DNA from: CAZWHE01 sp964633825
GTDB taxonomy: Bacteria > Planctomycetota > B15-G4 > CAYZWU01
Assembly (NCBI GenBank): GCA_964633825.1
Contig: CAZWHE010000092.1
Coordinates: 1 to 16,149 of the forward strand
Direction: 5' to 3'
Length of the DNA: 16,149 nt
The first letter of the stretch is position 1; each line of letters opens with the position of its first letter. Below the pieces are notes generated by a model, which was not told the DNA's origin, did not search any database, and saw nothing but the letters and a program-made list of their open reading frames with translations. The position numbers and the translations under genes are program-made. Shown here one piece after another: positions 7,037-14,042 of this stretch.

Positions 7037-8305
7037 ATGAAGAAACAGCTCATGCCGGCGTGCGCGTGCCTTCTGCTCGTTGCGCTTTTGTTCACATGGG
7101 AACCGGTCCGTGCCGGGGACGATACCTCGACAGTCACCTATGAATCGTCGAGCAAGGAGCACACCGTCGCCCTTCCCTCGTACTGGAAGGCGGAGCAGGG
7201 GCGGGACGAAGAGGCCCTGTTCGATTTCAATATTTACATCCCCGCTGATCGCGAGCTCCCCAACGGCAGGTTCACGATCTACTGGATCGAGGGGATCCTG
7301 ATCGCCAGGGCCCAGCCGTATTTCGAAAAAGATTACCAGCTTGAAAGGTTCGGGTCCGGCCGGGCCGAGATCGGCATGATCCCCCTTCCCTATCTGGCCG
7401 TTTATTACAAGGACGACCTGAGCGCCTGCGTCACGATTTTCATCTACCGCGTGATCAACGGGCGCGGGTTTTCCATTGTCGCTGTTTTCGAGGAAGAGCC
7501 GTTCCGCGTCGTTCGCGATCAGATCTTCGAAGCGGCGGCGAGCTTTACCTCTTCCCTCGATCCGTGGCCGCCCGATCCCGCGGGATACGATCTTTTGATG
7601 AAGGACGGTTTCAAGTTCCTCGTGCATCCCGAATCGAAGAAGAAGATCGGCCCTTTGCACAAGCTCCTGATCAAGGAGGAGAAACTCTTCACGGCGGCCA
7701 ACGGCCCTCTCATCGCCAGCGAGGAGATGCCGCCCGCCGTTCTGCTCCACGAGCGGGGCGTCGATCTTTCCGGGCTTCTTCCCGACTATGCGCCCAAGGC
7801 GCCCGATTTCTTTTGCGAGGTCTATAAAAAACGTCTTTTCTGCACCCCCCTTCCCAAGACGAAGACGCACAAGATGGGAATGCTCCTCAGAGAGATGACC
7901 CGGTTCTTTTATATCTCGCGTTACGGGAATTGGGCGCCGACCTGGCTGTACTACGGCGAGCTCGAGCTCGCTTACGAGCGCGGCATCACGGGGCGCAAGC
8001 CCCCGTTCATTTCGCAAAAGAGGCGCTCCGGGCTTCCGGCCGAGCCGGACCGTTTCGATCGGGTCATCACCACGCTCGAGGAAGAGGATTTCGTCTCCTT
8101 CAAGAACCACTGCCTCATCTATCTCTCCCTCTTCCGCCTGGGCAAGAAGACTTATCGCAAGGCCTTCGATCGTTTCTTCGAGGAGTTTCAACGGACCGGC
8201 GACTGGGACGGGGCGGTGAAAGAACACCTTCTCTCTCTCGACCTCGACGCCATGCGGAAGGAGGCGGGGCTGACGGTCCGGAAGAAGCTGAAACCGGTCA
8301 AGTGA
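7037..8305 (+). CDS. Secreted protein of unknown function with a degenerate zincin-like region
   Basis: 422 residues, ATG 7037. A signal peptide occupies 1-26 (LLLVALLFTWEPVRA/GDD). Residues ~30-175 look like a small alpha/beta domain of the PsbP/DUF1795 style (HTVALPSYWKAEQ ... GFSIVAVFEEEP ... IFEAAASFTSSL); this is a weak resemblance only. The C-terminal half resembles peptidase-MA/DUF1570-type gluzincins in layout: a helix where HExxH would sit reads R285-E-M-T-R289, and 12 residues later comes PTWLYYGELELAYE where active enzymes have P-WL-EG-A-Y-E. Both His ligands are replaced by Arg, so any metalloprotease activity is probably lost. It heads a same-strand series with the M20 enzyme 52 bases downstream. 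I do not recognise the family firmly; a periplasmic pseudo-protease is the best inference. Confidence 0.88.
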   Translation: MKKQLMPACACLLLVALLFTWEPVRAGDDTSTVTYESSSKEHTVALPSYWKAEQGRDEEALFDFNIYIPADRELPNGRFTIYWIEGILIARAQPYFEKDYQLERFGSGRAEIGMIPLPYLAVYYKDDLSACVTIFIYRVINGRGFSIVAVFEEEPFRVVRDQIFEAAASFTSSLDPWPPDPAGYDLLMKDGFKFLVHPESKKKIGPLHKLLIKEEKLFTAANGPLIASEEMPPAVLLHERGVDLSGLLPDYAPKAPDFFCEVYKKRLFCTPLPKTKTHKMGMLLREMTRFFYISRYGNWAPTWLYYGELELAYERGITGRKPPFISQKRRSGLPAEPDRFDRVITTLEEEDFVSFKNHCLIYLSLFRLGKKTYRKAFDRFFEEFQRTGDWDGAVKEHLLSLDLDAMRKEAGLTVRKKLKPVK

Positions 8306-8357
8306 AACCATGGCGTGCTACAGAGCTCATTCCATGTTCCCAGCAGGAGTCGGACCG

Positions 8358-9713
8358 ATGGCGTTAATTGTCAATCTTCTGATCAGCGTGAGCCTCTTCG
8401 CGGCGTGCGCCGGCGCGCAGCAGCCCCTGGACGCATTGATCGATCAAAGGATCGAGCCCCTCGTCGCCCTGTACAAGAAGCTCCACGCCGATCCCGAGCT
8501 CTCTCACATGGAAAAGAAGACAGCGGCCTTGATCGCCCGGGAGCTCCGGGCCCTGGGGTACGACGTCACCGAGGGGTTGGGCCGGTACGAGAAGCCCGGC
8601 CGGACCGGTTACGGCGTGGCGGGCGTGCTCCGAAACGGCGAAGGCCCGACCGTCCTGGTCAGGACCGATCTCGACGCCCTGCCCCTCGAAGAAAAAACGA
8701 ACCTCCCCTATGCGAGCACGGTCCGCGCGAGGAACGACGACGGCGACGAGGTGGGCGTGATGCACGCCTGCGGGCACGACATTCACATGACGTCCTTTCT
8801 CGGGACGGCGTCGCTCCTGGCCGAGCTGAAGGATCAATGGCGGGGAACGCTCCTCTTGGTGGGCCAGCCCGCCGAGGAGGTCGGCGCCGGGTCGAGGGCG
8901 CTGCTCAAGGACGGGCTCTACGAGAGGTTTCCGCGGCCCGACTTCGCCGTCGCCCTCCACGTCGACGCGTCGCTCGAGGCGGGCCGGATCGGGCACTGCA
9001 AAGGCTTCGCCCTCGCGAGCGTCGACTCGGTCGACGTGCTGATCCGCGGCGTGGGCGGGCACGGCGCCTACCCGCACCAGGCGAAGGACCCAGTCGTCGC
9101 GGCGTCGCAGTTCGTCCTCGCCCTCCAGACGATCGTGAGCCGCGAGGTTTCGCCCCTCGACTCGGCCGTGGTGACCGTCGGCTCGATTCACGGCGGATCG
9201 AAGCACAACATCATCCCCGACGAGGTGCGGCTCGAGCTGACGGTGCGCGCCTACCGAAAAGAGGTGCGTGCCCATGTCTTGGCATCGATCGAGCGGATCG
9301 CACGGGGCGCCGCCCTTTCCGCGGGCCTTCCCCCGGACCTGGCGCCCGAGATTATCGTTCACGACGACGAATCGACGCCGGCCACGTTCAACGATCCCGG
9401 GCTGACGGAGCGCCTCGCCGGGACATGGGAGAAGGCTCTGGGCAAAGACCGCGTGGTCGGGCGGGAGCCCGTCATGGGGGGCGAGGATTTCTCGAGGTAC
9501 AGTCTCGAAGGCCGCAAGATCCCGGCCTGCATTTTCTGGCTCGGGTCGGTCGATCCCGCTTCGGTTGCACAGAGCCGCGAAAGAGGGACCGCGCTCCCTT
9601 CCCTCCACTCCCCTTATTTTGCGCCCCTGCCGGAACCGACGATCCGGACGGGCATCAAGGCCACGACATCGGCCGTGCTCGAGTTGCTGGGAAAGCAGGA
9701 CAAAGGAAATTAA
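8358..9713 (+). CDS. M20-family amidohydrolase (M20D-like metallo-aminoacylase), exported
   Basis: 451 residues from ATG 8358, chosen because AGGAG (8345-8349) lies eight bases upstream and the signal peptide then starts at residue 1. In-frame ATGs at 8310 and 8334 lack ribosome sites. The N-terminus MALIVNLLISVSLFAACAGA is a signal peptide; the Cys could also be a lipobox (LFAAC). Metal and catalytic motifs of the amidohydrolase/hippuricase group are present: RTDLDALPLEE, MHACGHDIH with Cys138 and His140 as metal ligands, GQPAEEVGAGS with catalytic Glu173/174, ALHVD, a dimerisation-domain GVGGHGAYPHQAKDP, MGGEDFSRY and a final LHSPYF His. Family members hydrolyse N-acyl amino acids or peptides to the free amino acid using two metal ions; the substrate here is unknown. 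It follows the 7037 gene and precedes the dehydrogenase by 19 bases, consistent with an operon. Confidence 0.93.
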   Translation: MALIVNLLISVSLFAACAGAQQPLDALIDQRIEPLVALYKKLHADPELSHMEKKTAALIARELRALGYDVTEGLGRYEKPGRTGYGVAGVLRNGEGPTVLVRTDLDALPLEEKTNLPYASTVRARNDDGDEVGVMHACGHDIHMTSFLGTASLLAELKDQWRGTLLLVGQPAEEVGAGSRALLKDGLYERFPRPDFAVALHVDASLEAGRIGHCKGFALASVDSVDVLIRGVGGHGAYPHQAKDPVVAASQFVLALQTIVSREVSPLDSAVVTVGSIHGGSKHNIIPDEVRLELTVRAYRKEVRAHVLASIERIARGAALSAGLPPDLAPEIIVHDDESTPATFNDPGLTERLAGTWEKALGKDRVVGREPVMGGEDFSRYSLEGRKIPACIFWLGSVDPASVAQSRERGTALPSLHSPYFAPLPEPTIRTGIKATTSAVLELLGKQDKGN

Positions 9714-9732
9714 CCCGTTCGGGAGAATCGCC

Positions 9733-10833
9733 ATGAAGATCGATGCGGCAGTTCTGCATGAGAAGGACACTCCCTTCAAAATCGAAAAGCTCGACCTCGA
9801 GCCTCCCCGCAGCGGTGAAGTTCTCGTCGAAATCGCGGCGGCCGGAGTCTGCCACAGCGACTGGCACCTGAGAGCGGGCACGACCGCTCATCCGCTGCCC
9901 GTGGTCGCCGGCCACGAAGGGTCGGGCGTTGTCAAGGCCGTCGGCGAGGGGGTCGCGCGGGTGAAAGAGGGCGACCACGTGGTGCTGAACTGGTCCCCGA
10001 GCTGCGGCGCCTGCTTTTACTGCCGCGACGGCCGCCCCGGTCTCTGCTCCACCTATGTCGAACCGATCTGGGCCGGCACGATGATGGACGGAACGCCCCG
10101 GCTGTCGATCAAAGGGTCCCCTGTCTATCACTACTGCGCCCTGGCGTGCTTCGCCGATCACGCCGTCGTTCCCCAGGAGAGCTGCGTTGTTCTGAGAAAG
10201 GAGATCCCGCTGAACGTGGGCTCCCTCATCGGCTGTGCGGTGACGACCGGCGTGGGCGCCGTTCTCAACACGGCCCGGGTTCGGGCCGGATCGAGCGCGG
10301 CTGTTTTCGGCGCGGGAGGCGTGGGGCTGTGCATCGTCATGGGGGCGAGGCTGGCCGGCGCGTCGGTGATCGTCGCCGTCGACAGGCTCGAGGCGAAGGG
10401 CGAAACAGCGCTTCAGATCGGCGCGACCGACGCGCTGGTCAACGGACCGGACACGATCGACGCGATCCGCAGCCTCACCGAGGGACGGGGCGCCGACTAC
10501 GTGTTCGACGCAACGGGGATTCCCGAGGTGCAGACCCAATGCCTCGATGCCGCCAGGCCGGGCGGAACGGTCGTTCTGGCCGGTTTGGCTCCCATGGAGA
10601 GCACGACCCGTCTTCCTGGGGCGATCATCACCCGCCGGGAAAAGACGGTGACGGGCACCTATTACGGCACGTCGCAACCCGAGCGCGACTTCCCCCATTA
10701 CGCCGACCTCTATCTCGAGGGAAAGCTCCCCCTCGATCGCCTCATCTCGAAGACCTACTCCCTGGAAGAGATCAACGACGCATTCGACGACATGCTCAAC
10801 GGCGCCCTGGCGCGGGGAGTCATCGTTTTTTAA
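9733..10833 (+). CDS. Zinc-dependent alcohol dehydrogenase (MDR superfamily, class III-like)
   Basis: 366 residues from ATG 9733, with GGGAGA at 9721-9726 six bases upstream; the frame is open further upstream but only through the end of the M20 gene. The catalytic zinc ligands are visible: Cys40 (GVCHSDWH), His61 (GHEGSG) and Cys168 (GCAVTTGVGA). The structural zinc lobe is complete: Cys91, Cys94, Cys97 and Cys105 (CGACFYCRDGRPGLC). The Rossmann loop is GAGGVG (193-198), and the second strand ends in VDR, whose Asp suggests NAD(H) rather than NADP(H). It oxidises a primary alcohol or thiol adduct to the aldehyde or thioester, or the reverse. The closest groups by motif are the class III / S-(hydroxymethyl)thiol-type and aryl alcohol dehydrogenases; substrate unassigned. 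Cytoplasmic. Third gene of the 7037 operon. Confidence 0.95.
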   Translation: MKIDAAVLHEKDTPFKIEKLDLEPPRSGEVLVEIAAAGVCHSDWHLRAGTTAHPLPVVAGHEGSGVVKAVGEGVARVKEGDHVVLNWSPSCGACFYCRDGRPGLCSTYVEPIWAGTMMDGTPRLSIKGSPVYHYCALACFADHAVVPQESCVVLRKEIPLNVGSLIGCAVTTGVGAVLNTARVRAGSSAAVFGAGGVGLCIVMGARLAGASVIVAVDRLEAKGETALQIGATDALVNGPDTIDAIRSLTEGRGADYVFDATGIPEVQTQCLDAARPGGTVVLAGLAPMESTTRLPGAIITRREKTVTGTYYGTSQPERDFPHYADLYLEGKLPLDRLISKTYSLEEINDAFDDMLNGALARGVIVF

Positions 10834-10851
10834 AGAAACGGAATCCAATCA

Positions 10852-11034
10852 ATGGAAAAACGGTATCAACTCATTGGATGGCTGCTCTTTCTCGTCTGCG
10901 CTCTCTTCTTTGTCATGGACAGCCTCTTGAACGGAACGGCCCTCGGTGTTGCGGCCGGCGTCACTTTTCTGATCGCCTGTTTCATATTTCTCACGCCTTT
11001 GGTTTTTCACAGGGAAAAGGGGAAGAGGGAATAG
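10852..11034 (+). CDS. Small two-helix membrane protein
   Basis: 60 residues starting 18 bases after the dehydrogenase stop. Two hydrophobic segments (YQLIGWLLFLVCALFFVMDS and LGVAAGVTFLIACFIFLTPL) are joined by a short LNGTA turn and followed by a basic tail (HREKGKRE). The ribosome site is weak (CGGA about nine bases upstream), so translation may be coupled to the dehydrogenase. The length, hydrophobic pattern and position support a real gene, but no family is recognised. It is the last gene of the operon and converges on the acyl-CoA synthetase gene 41 bases away. Confidence 0.72.
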   Translation: MEKRYQLIGWLLFLVCALFFVMDSLLNGTALGVAAGVTFLIACFIFLTPLVFHREKGKRE

Positions 11035-11045
11035 CCGGGTTCAGA

Positions 11046-11090
11046 TCACGGCCGGAAAAGTCACGGCCGGAAAAGTCACGGCCGGAAAAG
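11046..11090. repeat. 15-bp unit repeated three times across the acyl-CoA synthetase stop codon
   Basis: TCACGGCCGGAAAAG occurs three times in perfect tandem (11046-11060, 11061-11075, 11076-11090). Read on the minus strand each unit is CTTTTCCGGCCGTGA, i.e. Leu-Phe-Arg-Pro-stop. The first encodes the enzyme's C-terminus and the other two lie in the 3' untranslated part. Confidence 0.95.
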
Positions 11091-12908
11091 CCCCTTGATC
11101 TCGGCGGCGTACTTCTCGGCCACGATCTTCCGGCGCACCTTGAGGGTCGTCGTGATCTCGCCCCCTTCCGTGGAGAAGGGGGGGTGGGCCAGGTGAAAGC
11201 GGAAGATCCGCTCGTAGGCGGCGAGCTCGGCATTGGCCGAGTCCACCTCGGCCCGGAAGATCTCTTTCACGGCCGGGTGCTCTAAGGCGCCCGCGCCCCC
11301 GCTCACGTCGATCCCGTCCCGGCCGGCTCTCTCTGAAAGCGCCTCAAGGTCGGGCGACAGAAGGGCGACGAGAAAGTTTTCGCCCTCGCCGAAAACGCAG
11401 GCGAACTCGATGAGCGGGCTCAGGCAGAGCCTGTTCTCCACGTTCTGGGGGGAGATGTTCTTGCCCGACGCCGACACGATGATGTCTTTCTTCCGGTCCG
11501 TGATGAAGAGATAGCCCTCTTCGTCGAGAAACCCCACGTCGCCCGTGTGGAGAAAGCCCTCGGCGTCGATGACGGCGTCCGTTTCTTCGGGGAGGTTGTA
11601 ATAACCCTTCATTACGGAAGGGCCGCGGAAAAGGATTTCGCCGTCCCCGGCGATCCTCACCTCGTGCCCCGAGATCGGCTTTCCCACCGAGCCGGGCTTG
11701 ACGGCATGGGGAGGATTGCACGAGATCACGGGCGAGCTCTCGGTGAGCCCGTAGCCCTCTGTGACCGAGATCCCGGCCGCCCGGAAGAAAGCCCAGACCT
11801 CGCGGGATAGTGCGGCCCCGCCCGAGAAGATCGTTTTGACCCGCCCGCCGAGCTTTTTTCTAAACCTCCCGCCCACGATCTTCCTCGAGAGGGAGGAGGC
11901 GAGGCCGAGAAGGAAGGACGGGCTTTTCCCATCGGCAACGAGCCGCGCTTCGGCGAGACCGGCCCGAAGGGCCGCGCGGGCCGCGATCCCGGACAGGCCG
12001 GGGGCCCGGGCGACGCTGTCGATGATTTTCTGCCGCATCTTCTCGAGAAACCGCGGAACGAGCATGACGATGGTGGGCCGCGCCTCGAGGATGTCCTTGG
12101 CAAAGGTCCCGGGCGATCGGGCGAAATGGATCACCGCTCCGGCGAGAAGGGGTCCGTAGTACCCGGTTGTCCTCTCGAAGGAATGGCTCATGGGCAGGAC
12201 CGATAGGAGCACGTCCTCCTCGCTGACGGAGAATATGTCCCATGCCCCTTCGATGTTTGAAAGGATGTTGCCGTGGGTCAGGATCACGCCCTTCGGGGGC
12301 CCCGTTGTGCCCGAGGTGTAGATTACGGCCGACGTGTCGTCCCTCGAGAGCGACGCGATTCGGTTTTCCACCTCTTTCTTTTCGGAATCCGTCGGCGGGT
12401 CGCCGAGATAATCCACGACAGCCTCGGCGCCCGGTTCGGGGGTTCCGTCGAGAAGAATGGTCGTTGGCTTCTTTTCGAGGCTGTTCACCACCGGCAGGAC
12501 GCAGGCGAGATGGTGTTTCGATCCGACAAAGAAGCAGATCGATGCCGAATCTTCGAGGATGTGCCTGATCTGATCGCCCGAGCTCGTGGTGTAAATGGGA
12601 ACCACGATCCCGCCGGCCGACTGGACGGCGAAATCGACGACAGCCCAGTCCGGTCCGTTGTCGGCCATGACGGCGGCTCGGCTGCCCGGCGAAAAACCGC
12701 GGCGGATCAGGGCAGCGGCGAGGCCCGTGATCCTGCCCCGGACCTCGTCCCAGGTGGAGGTCACGATTTTTCCGGAAAAACGCCTGCGAAAGAGGGGGCG
12801 TCCCTTCATTTCAGAGGCCTTGCGGGCAAAAGCCCGGGGGAGGGAAGCCTCATTCGTTCCCACATTCCTCTCTTCCGACGGAACAATCTTTTCAGCGAAA
12901 GGAATCAC
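11076..12908 (-). CDS. Long-chain acyl-CoA synthetase (AMP-forming)
   Basis: 610 residues from GTG 12908, chosen for GGGAGGAGG at 12918-12926 with a nine-base spacer. GTGs at 12971, 12965 and 12863 are alternatives; the first two lie in or beside the upstream terminator hairpin. The adenylation motifs are in order: YTSGTTGPPKGVILTHGN (~197-214, ATP loop), SVLPMSHSFERTTGYY, FSGGAALS, EGYGLTESSPV (adenine-binding), GEILFRGPSVMKGYYNLPEE, LHTGDVGFLDEEGYLFITDR, KDIIVSASGKNISPQNVE and TTTLKVRRKIV, which carries the C-terminal catalytic Lys. The insert between the ATP loop and GGAALS is typical of the long-chain (COG1022-like) branch. It activates fatty acids with ATP and CoA to acyl-CoA plus AMP and PPi, on the cytoplasmic face, feeding beta-oxidation or lipid synthesis. 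It has no gene partner here. Confidence 0.93.
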   Translation of the reverse strand: MIPFAEKIVPSEERNVGTNEASLPRAFARKASEMKGRPLFRRRFSGKIVTSTWDEVRGRITGLAAALIRRGFSPGSRAAVMADNGPDWAVVDFAVQSAGGIVVPIYTTSSGDQIRHILEDSASICFFVGSKHHLACVLPVVNSLEKKPTTILLDGTPEPGAEAVVDYLGDPPTDSEKKEVENRIASLSRDDTSAVIYTSGTTGPPKGVILTHGNILSNIEGAWDIFSVSEEDVLLSVLPMSHSFERTTGYYGPLLAGAVIHFARSPGTFAKDILEARPTIVMLVPRFLEKMRQKIIDSVARAPGLSGIAARAALRAGLAEARLVADGKSPSFLLGLASSLSRKIVGGRFRKKLGGRVKTIFSGGAALSREVWAFFRAAGISVTEGYGLTESSPVISCNPPHAVKPGSVGKPISGHEVRIAGDGEILFRGPSVMKGYYNLPEETDAVIDAEGFLHTGDVGFLDEEGYLFITDRKKDIIVSASGKNISPQNVENRLCLSPLIEFACVFGEGENFLVALLSPDLEALSERAGRDGIDVSGGAGALEHPAVKEIFRAEVDSANAELAAYERIFRFHLAHPPFSTEGGEITTTLKVRRKIVAEKYAAEIKGLFRP

Positions 12909-12956
12909 GAGATCGAGCCTCCTCCCTCTTGTTCGTCCCGAAAGCAGGTCCCTGAT

Positions 12957-12986
12957 ATAAAACACGCCCACTCCGAGGAATGGGCG
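12957..12986 (-). terminator. Intrinsic terminator downstream of the histone gene
   Basis: Read on the minus strand, CGCCCATTC-CTCG-GAGTGGGCG forms a 9-bp stem (one G-T pair) with a four-base loop, followed by TGTTTTAT. It lies 65 bases past the histone stop and about 50 bases before the chosen synthetase start, so it should separate the two genes. Confidence 0.7.
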
Positions 12987-13020
12987 GTTTGTAAGCTTGA
13001 CATGAGAAACACAGATTTCG

Positions 13021-13044
13021 CAGCCTTAATGAGGCTGTTTTGTT
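13021..13044 (+). terminator. Plus-strand-facing hairpin with T-tail
   Basis: CAGCCT (13021-13026), loop TAATG, AGGCTG (13032-13037), then TTTTGTT. The T-tail is on the plus strand, where no nearby gene ends, so it may stop antisense transcription into the histone gene. On the minus strand the hairpin has no U-tract. Confidence 0.4.
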
Positions 13045-13051
13045 GAAAGGA

Positions 13052-13231
13052 CTACAGGTCCTGGGGTCGAACGGTTGCTCTTTTGTTCGCCTTGGTCCTG
13101 TTCATGGCTTCGTCGAGCATGGATGCGACCTTGTTGCTCAGTCCGTCAACGAGGTCTCCCGAGCACATGAGGCCCTTGTCCTTGATGTAGGCCTTGATCT
13201 TGCTTCCAACAACGAGATTCTCTTTTGCCAT
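13052..13231 (-). CDS. Bacterial histone-fold DNA-binding protein (minimal, 59 aa)
   Basis: 59 residues from ATG 13231, with GGAGG at 13237-13241 five bases upstream; a TTG at 13243 lies within the ribosome site region and is not needed. The protein reads as a single histone fold: helix 1 (LVVGSKIKAYIKDKG, 6-20), loop L1 (LMCSG), the long helix 2 (DLVDGLSNKVASMLDEAMNR, extending to ~50), then loop L2 RATV and PQDL. Arg51 and Asp58 are seven residues apart, like the RD clamp of archaeal histones (RKTIKAED) and of Bdellovibrio Bd0055 (RKTVMARD, from memory). Charge: 11 Lys/Arg against 7 Asp/Glu. The chain ends one residue after the clamp Asp, so helix 3 is nearly absent. Expected role: dimeric DNA-binding chromosome-associated protein in the nucleoid. 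It is a single-gene transcript with its own promoter candidates and terminator. A CBF/NF-Y-like family label is possible, but a general DNA-organising histone fits the size. Confidence 0.88.
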   Translation of the reverse strand: MAKENLVVGSKIKAYIKDKGLMCSGDLVDGLSNKVASMLDEAMNRTKANKRATVRPQDL

Positions 13232-13255
13232 TATAGCCTCCAATCGATTCAGCTA

Positions 13256-13316
13256 AATATACCGAGGTTTTCCAAACCGCAATAAAACTATATTTCCTTT
13301 CTCCGGCGTTTTACAA
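13256..13316 (-). promoter_or_regulatory. Candidate promoters of the histone gene
   Basis: On the minus strand, TTGTAA (13316-13311), an 18-base spacer and TATAGT (13292-13287) match the sigma-70 pattern and give a ~50-base leader. A second pair, TTGCGG (13282-13277), 15 bases and TATATT (13261-13256), would give a leader of ~18 bases that still contains the GGAGG. Which one is used cannot be told from sequence. Confidence 0.5.
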
Positions 13317-13452
13317 GGGAATTTCTGCAGAGTTTGCGATTTTGTGCATTTTCCGGGGTCCGAAAAATCGACTTGGTGGTAGGATATCAACCCAGATTAA
13401 ATGTGCGCTGTCCACACCCGTTTTCTCCGGAACCGGCGGAAAGGAGTCTCCT

Positions 13453-14001
13453 ATGAAAAGGTTTTTCCTCATCCTGCCCCTTCTCCTGCTCTGTTCCTGT
13501 TCGAGCTATCTCATGCAAAGGGCTGATGATCTGGGCGATATCGTGCGCTTCAAGCTGACAACCGGCCCGGGACTTTGCGCGGCAGGCGAATTGACCCGTT
13601 ACTGCATCGTGGGAGCCGGTTGGTACCGGTCCGATTCCTTCGGCTTTGCGAACCGGAGGTTTGGAATCTGGCACGAAGAGGCGATCCAGGGAGGTCTCAT
13701 TGTCGGTTTTCACCGGGAATTCTGTGTGAAAACAACCTGGCAGGAAGAAAAAAGCCGTGAATTCTACAGGGGAAACTTCGGCTTTTCACGGGGTCATGAC
13801 GGGCCCTATGCCCTGACCGGCCAGGACAGCCCGGTCGATGCCTGGACCCTGCGCGCCACTTGCCACATTGTTGTGATCGGTCTCGATTTCGAATTCAGAG
13901 CGGGTCAGCTCTTCGACTTTCTGACCGGGTTCTTTGGATACGACTTTGCCGTCGATGACTATGATTTCGACAAACCGGTCGAGATGGAGCCCGCCGAATA
14001 G
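13453..14001 (+). CDS. Small lipoprotein of unknown function
   Basis: 182 residues from ATG 13453, with AAGGAG at 13441-13446 six bases upstream. The N-terminus MKRFFLILPLLLLCSCSS is a lipoprotein signal; the likely lipidated residue is Cys16 (L-C-S-C), with Cys14 as an alternative. The mature part begins YLMQRADDLGDIVRFKLTTG, followed by GPGLCAAGELTRYCIVGAGW, SFGFANRRFGIWHEE and GGLIVGFHREFC. A central REFYRGNFGF segment and a C-terminal FEFRAGQLFDFLTGFFGYDF follow. I recall similar short lipoproteins (…RA.DL.DI..…GPGL.A…) from environmental bacteria, always without assigned function; the Gly/aromatic alternation suggests a beta-rich membrane-associated fold. It diverges from the histone gene across 221 bases and converges with the HEFQH protein gene. 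Confidence 0.88.
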   Translation: MKRFFLILPLLLLCSCSSYLMQRADDLGDIVRFKLTTGPGLCAAGELTRYCIVGAGWYRSDSFGFANRRFGIWHEEAIQGGLIVGFHREFCVKTTWQEEKSREFYRGNFGFSRGHDGPYALTGQDSPVDAWTLRATCHIVVIGLDFEFRAGQLFDFLTGFFGYDFAVDDYDFDKPVEMEPAE

Positions 14002-14023
14002 CCGGTTCCGTAACATCCGGGGC

Positions 14024-14042
14024 AAAAAGGTCATTCCTTTTT
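14024..14042. terminator. Possible bidirectional terminator between convergent genes
   Basis: AAAAAGG (14024-14030), a five-base loop and CCTTTTT (14036-14042) form a perfect 7-bp stem whose arms supply a T-run on either strand. It overlaps the stop codon of the minus-strand gene. GC content of the stem is low, so strength is doubtful. Confidence 0.35.

Noticed and set aside
8315..9736. Second plus-strand frame overlapping the M20 amidohydrolase
   Set aside because: Very Arg/Pro/Gly-rich frame-shifted shadow; the amidohydrolase frame has every catalytic motif.
12909..12971. N-terminal extension of the acyl-CoA synthetase to GTG 12971 or 12965
   Set aside because: These starts lie in or beside a terminator-like hairpin, and the extension (FYIRDLLSGRTRGRRLDL) is not family-like; AGGAGG favours GTG 12908.
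13342..13452. N-terminal extension of the lipoprotein frame
   Set aside because: The lipoprotein signal and the AAGGAG ribosome site both point to ATG 13453; the upstream part is intergenic.
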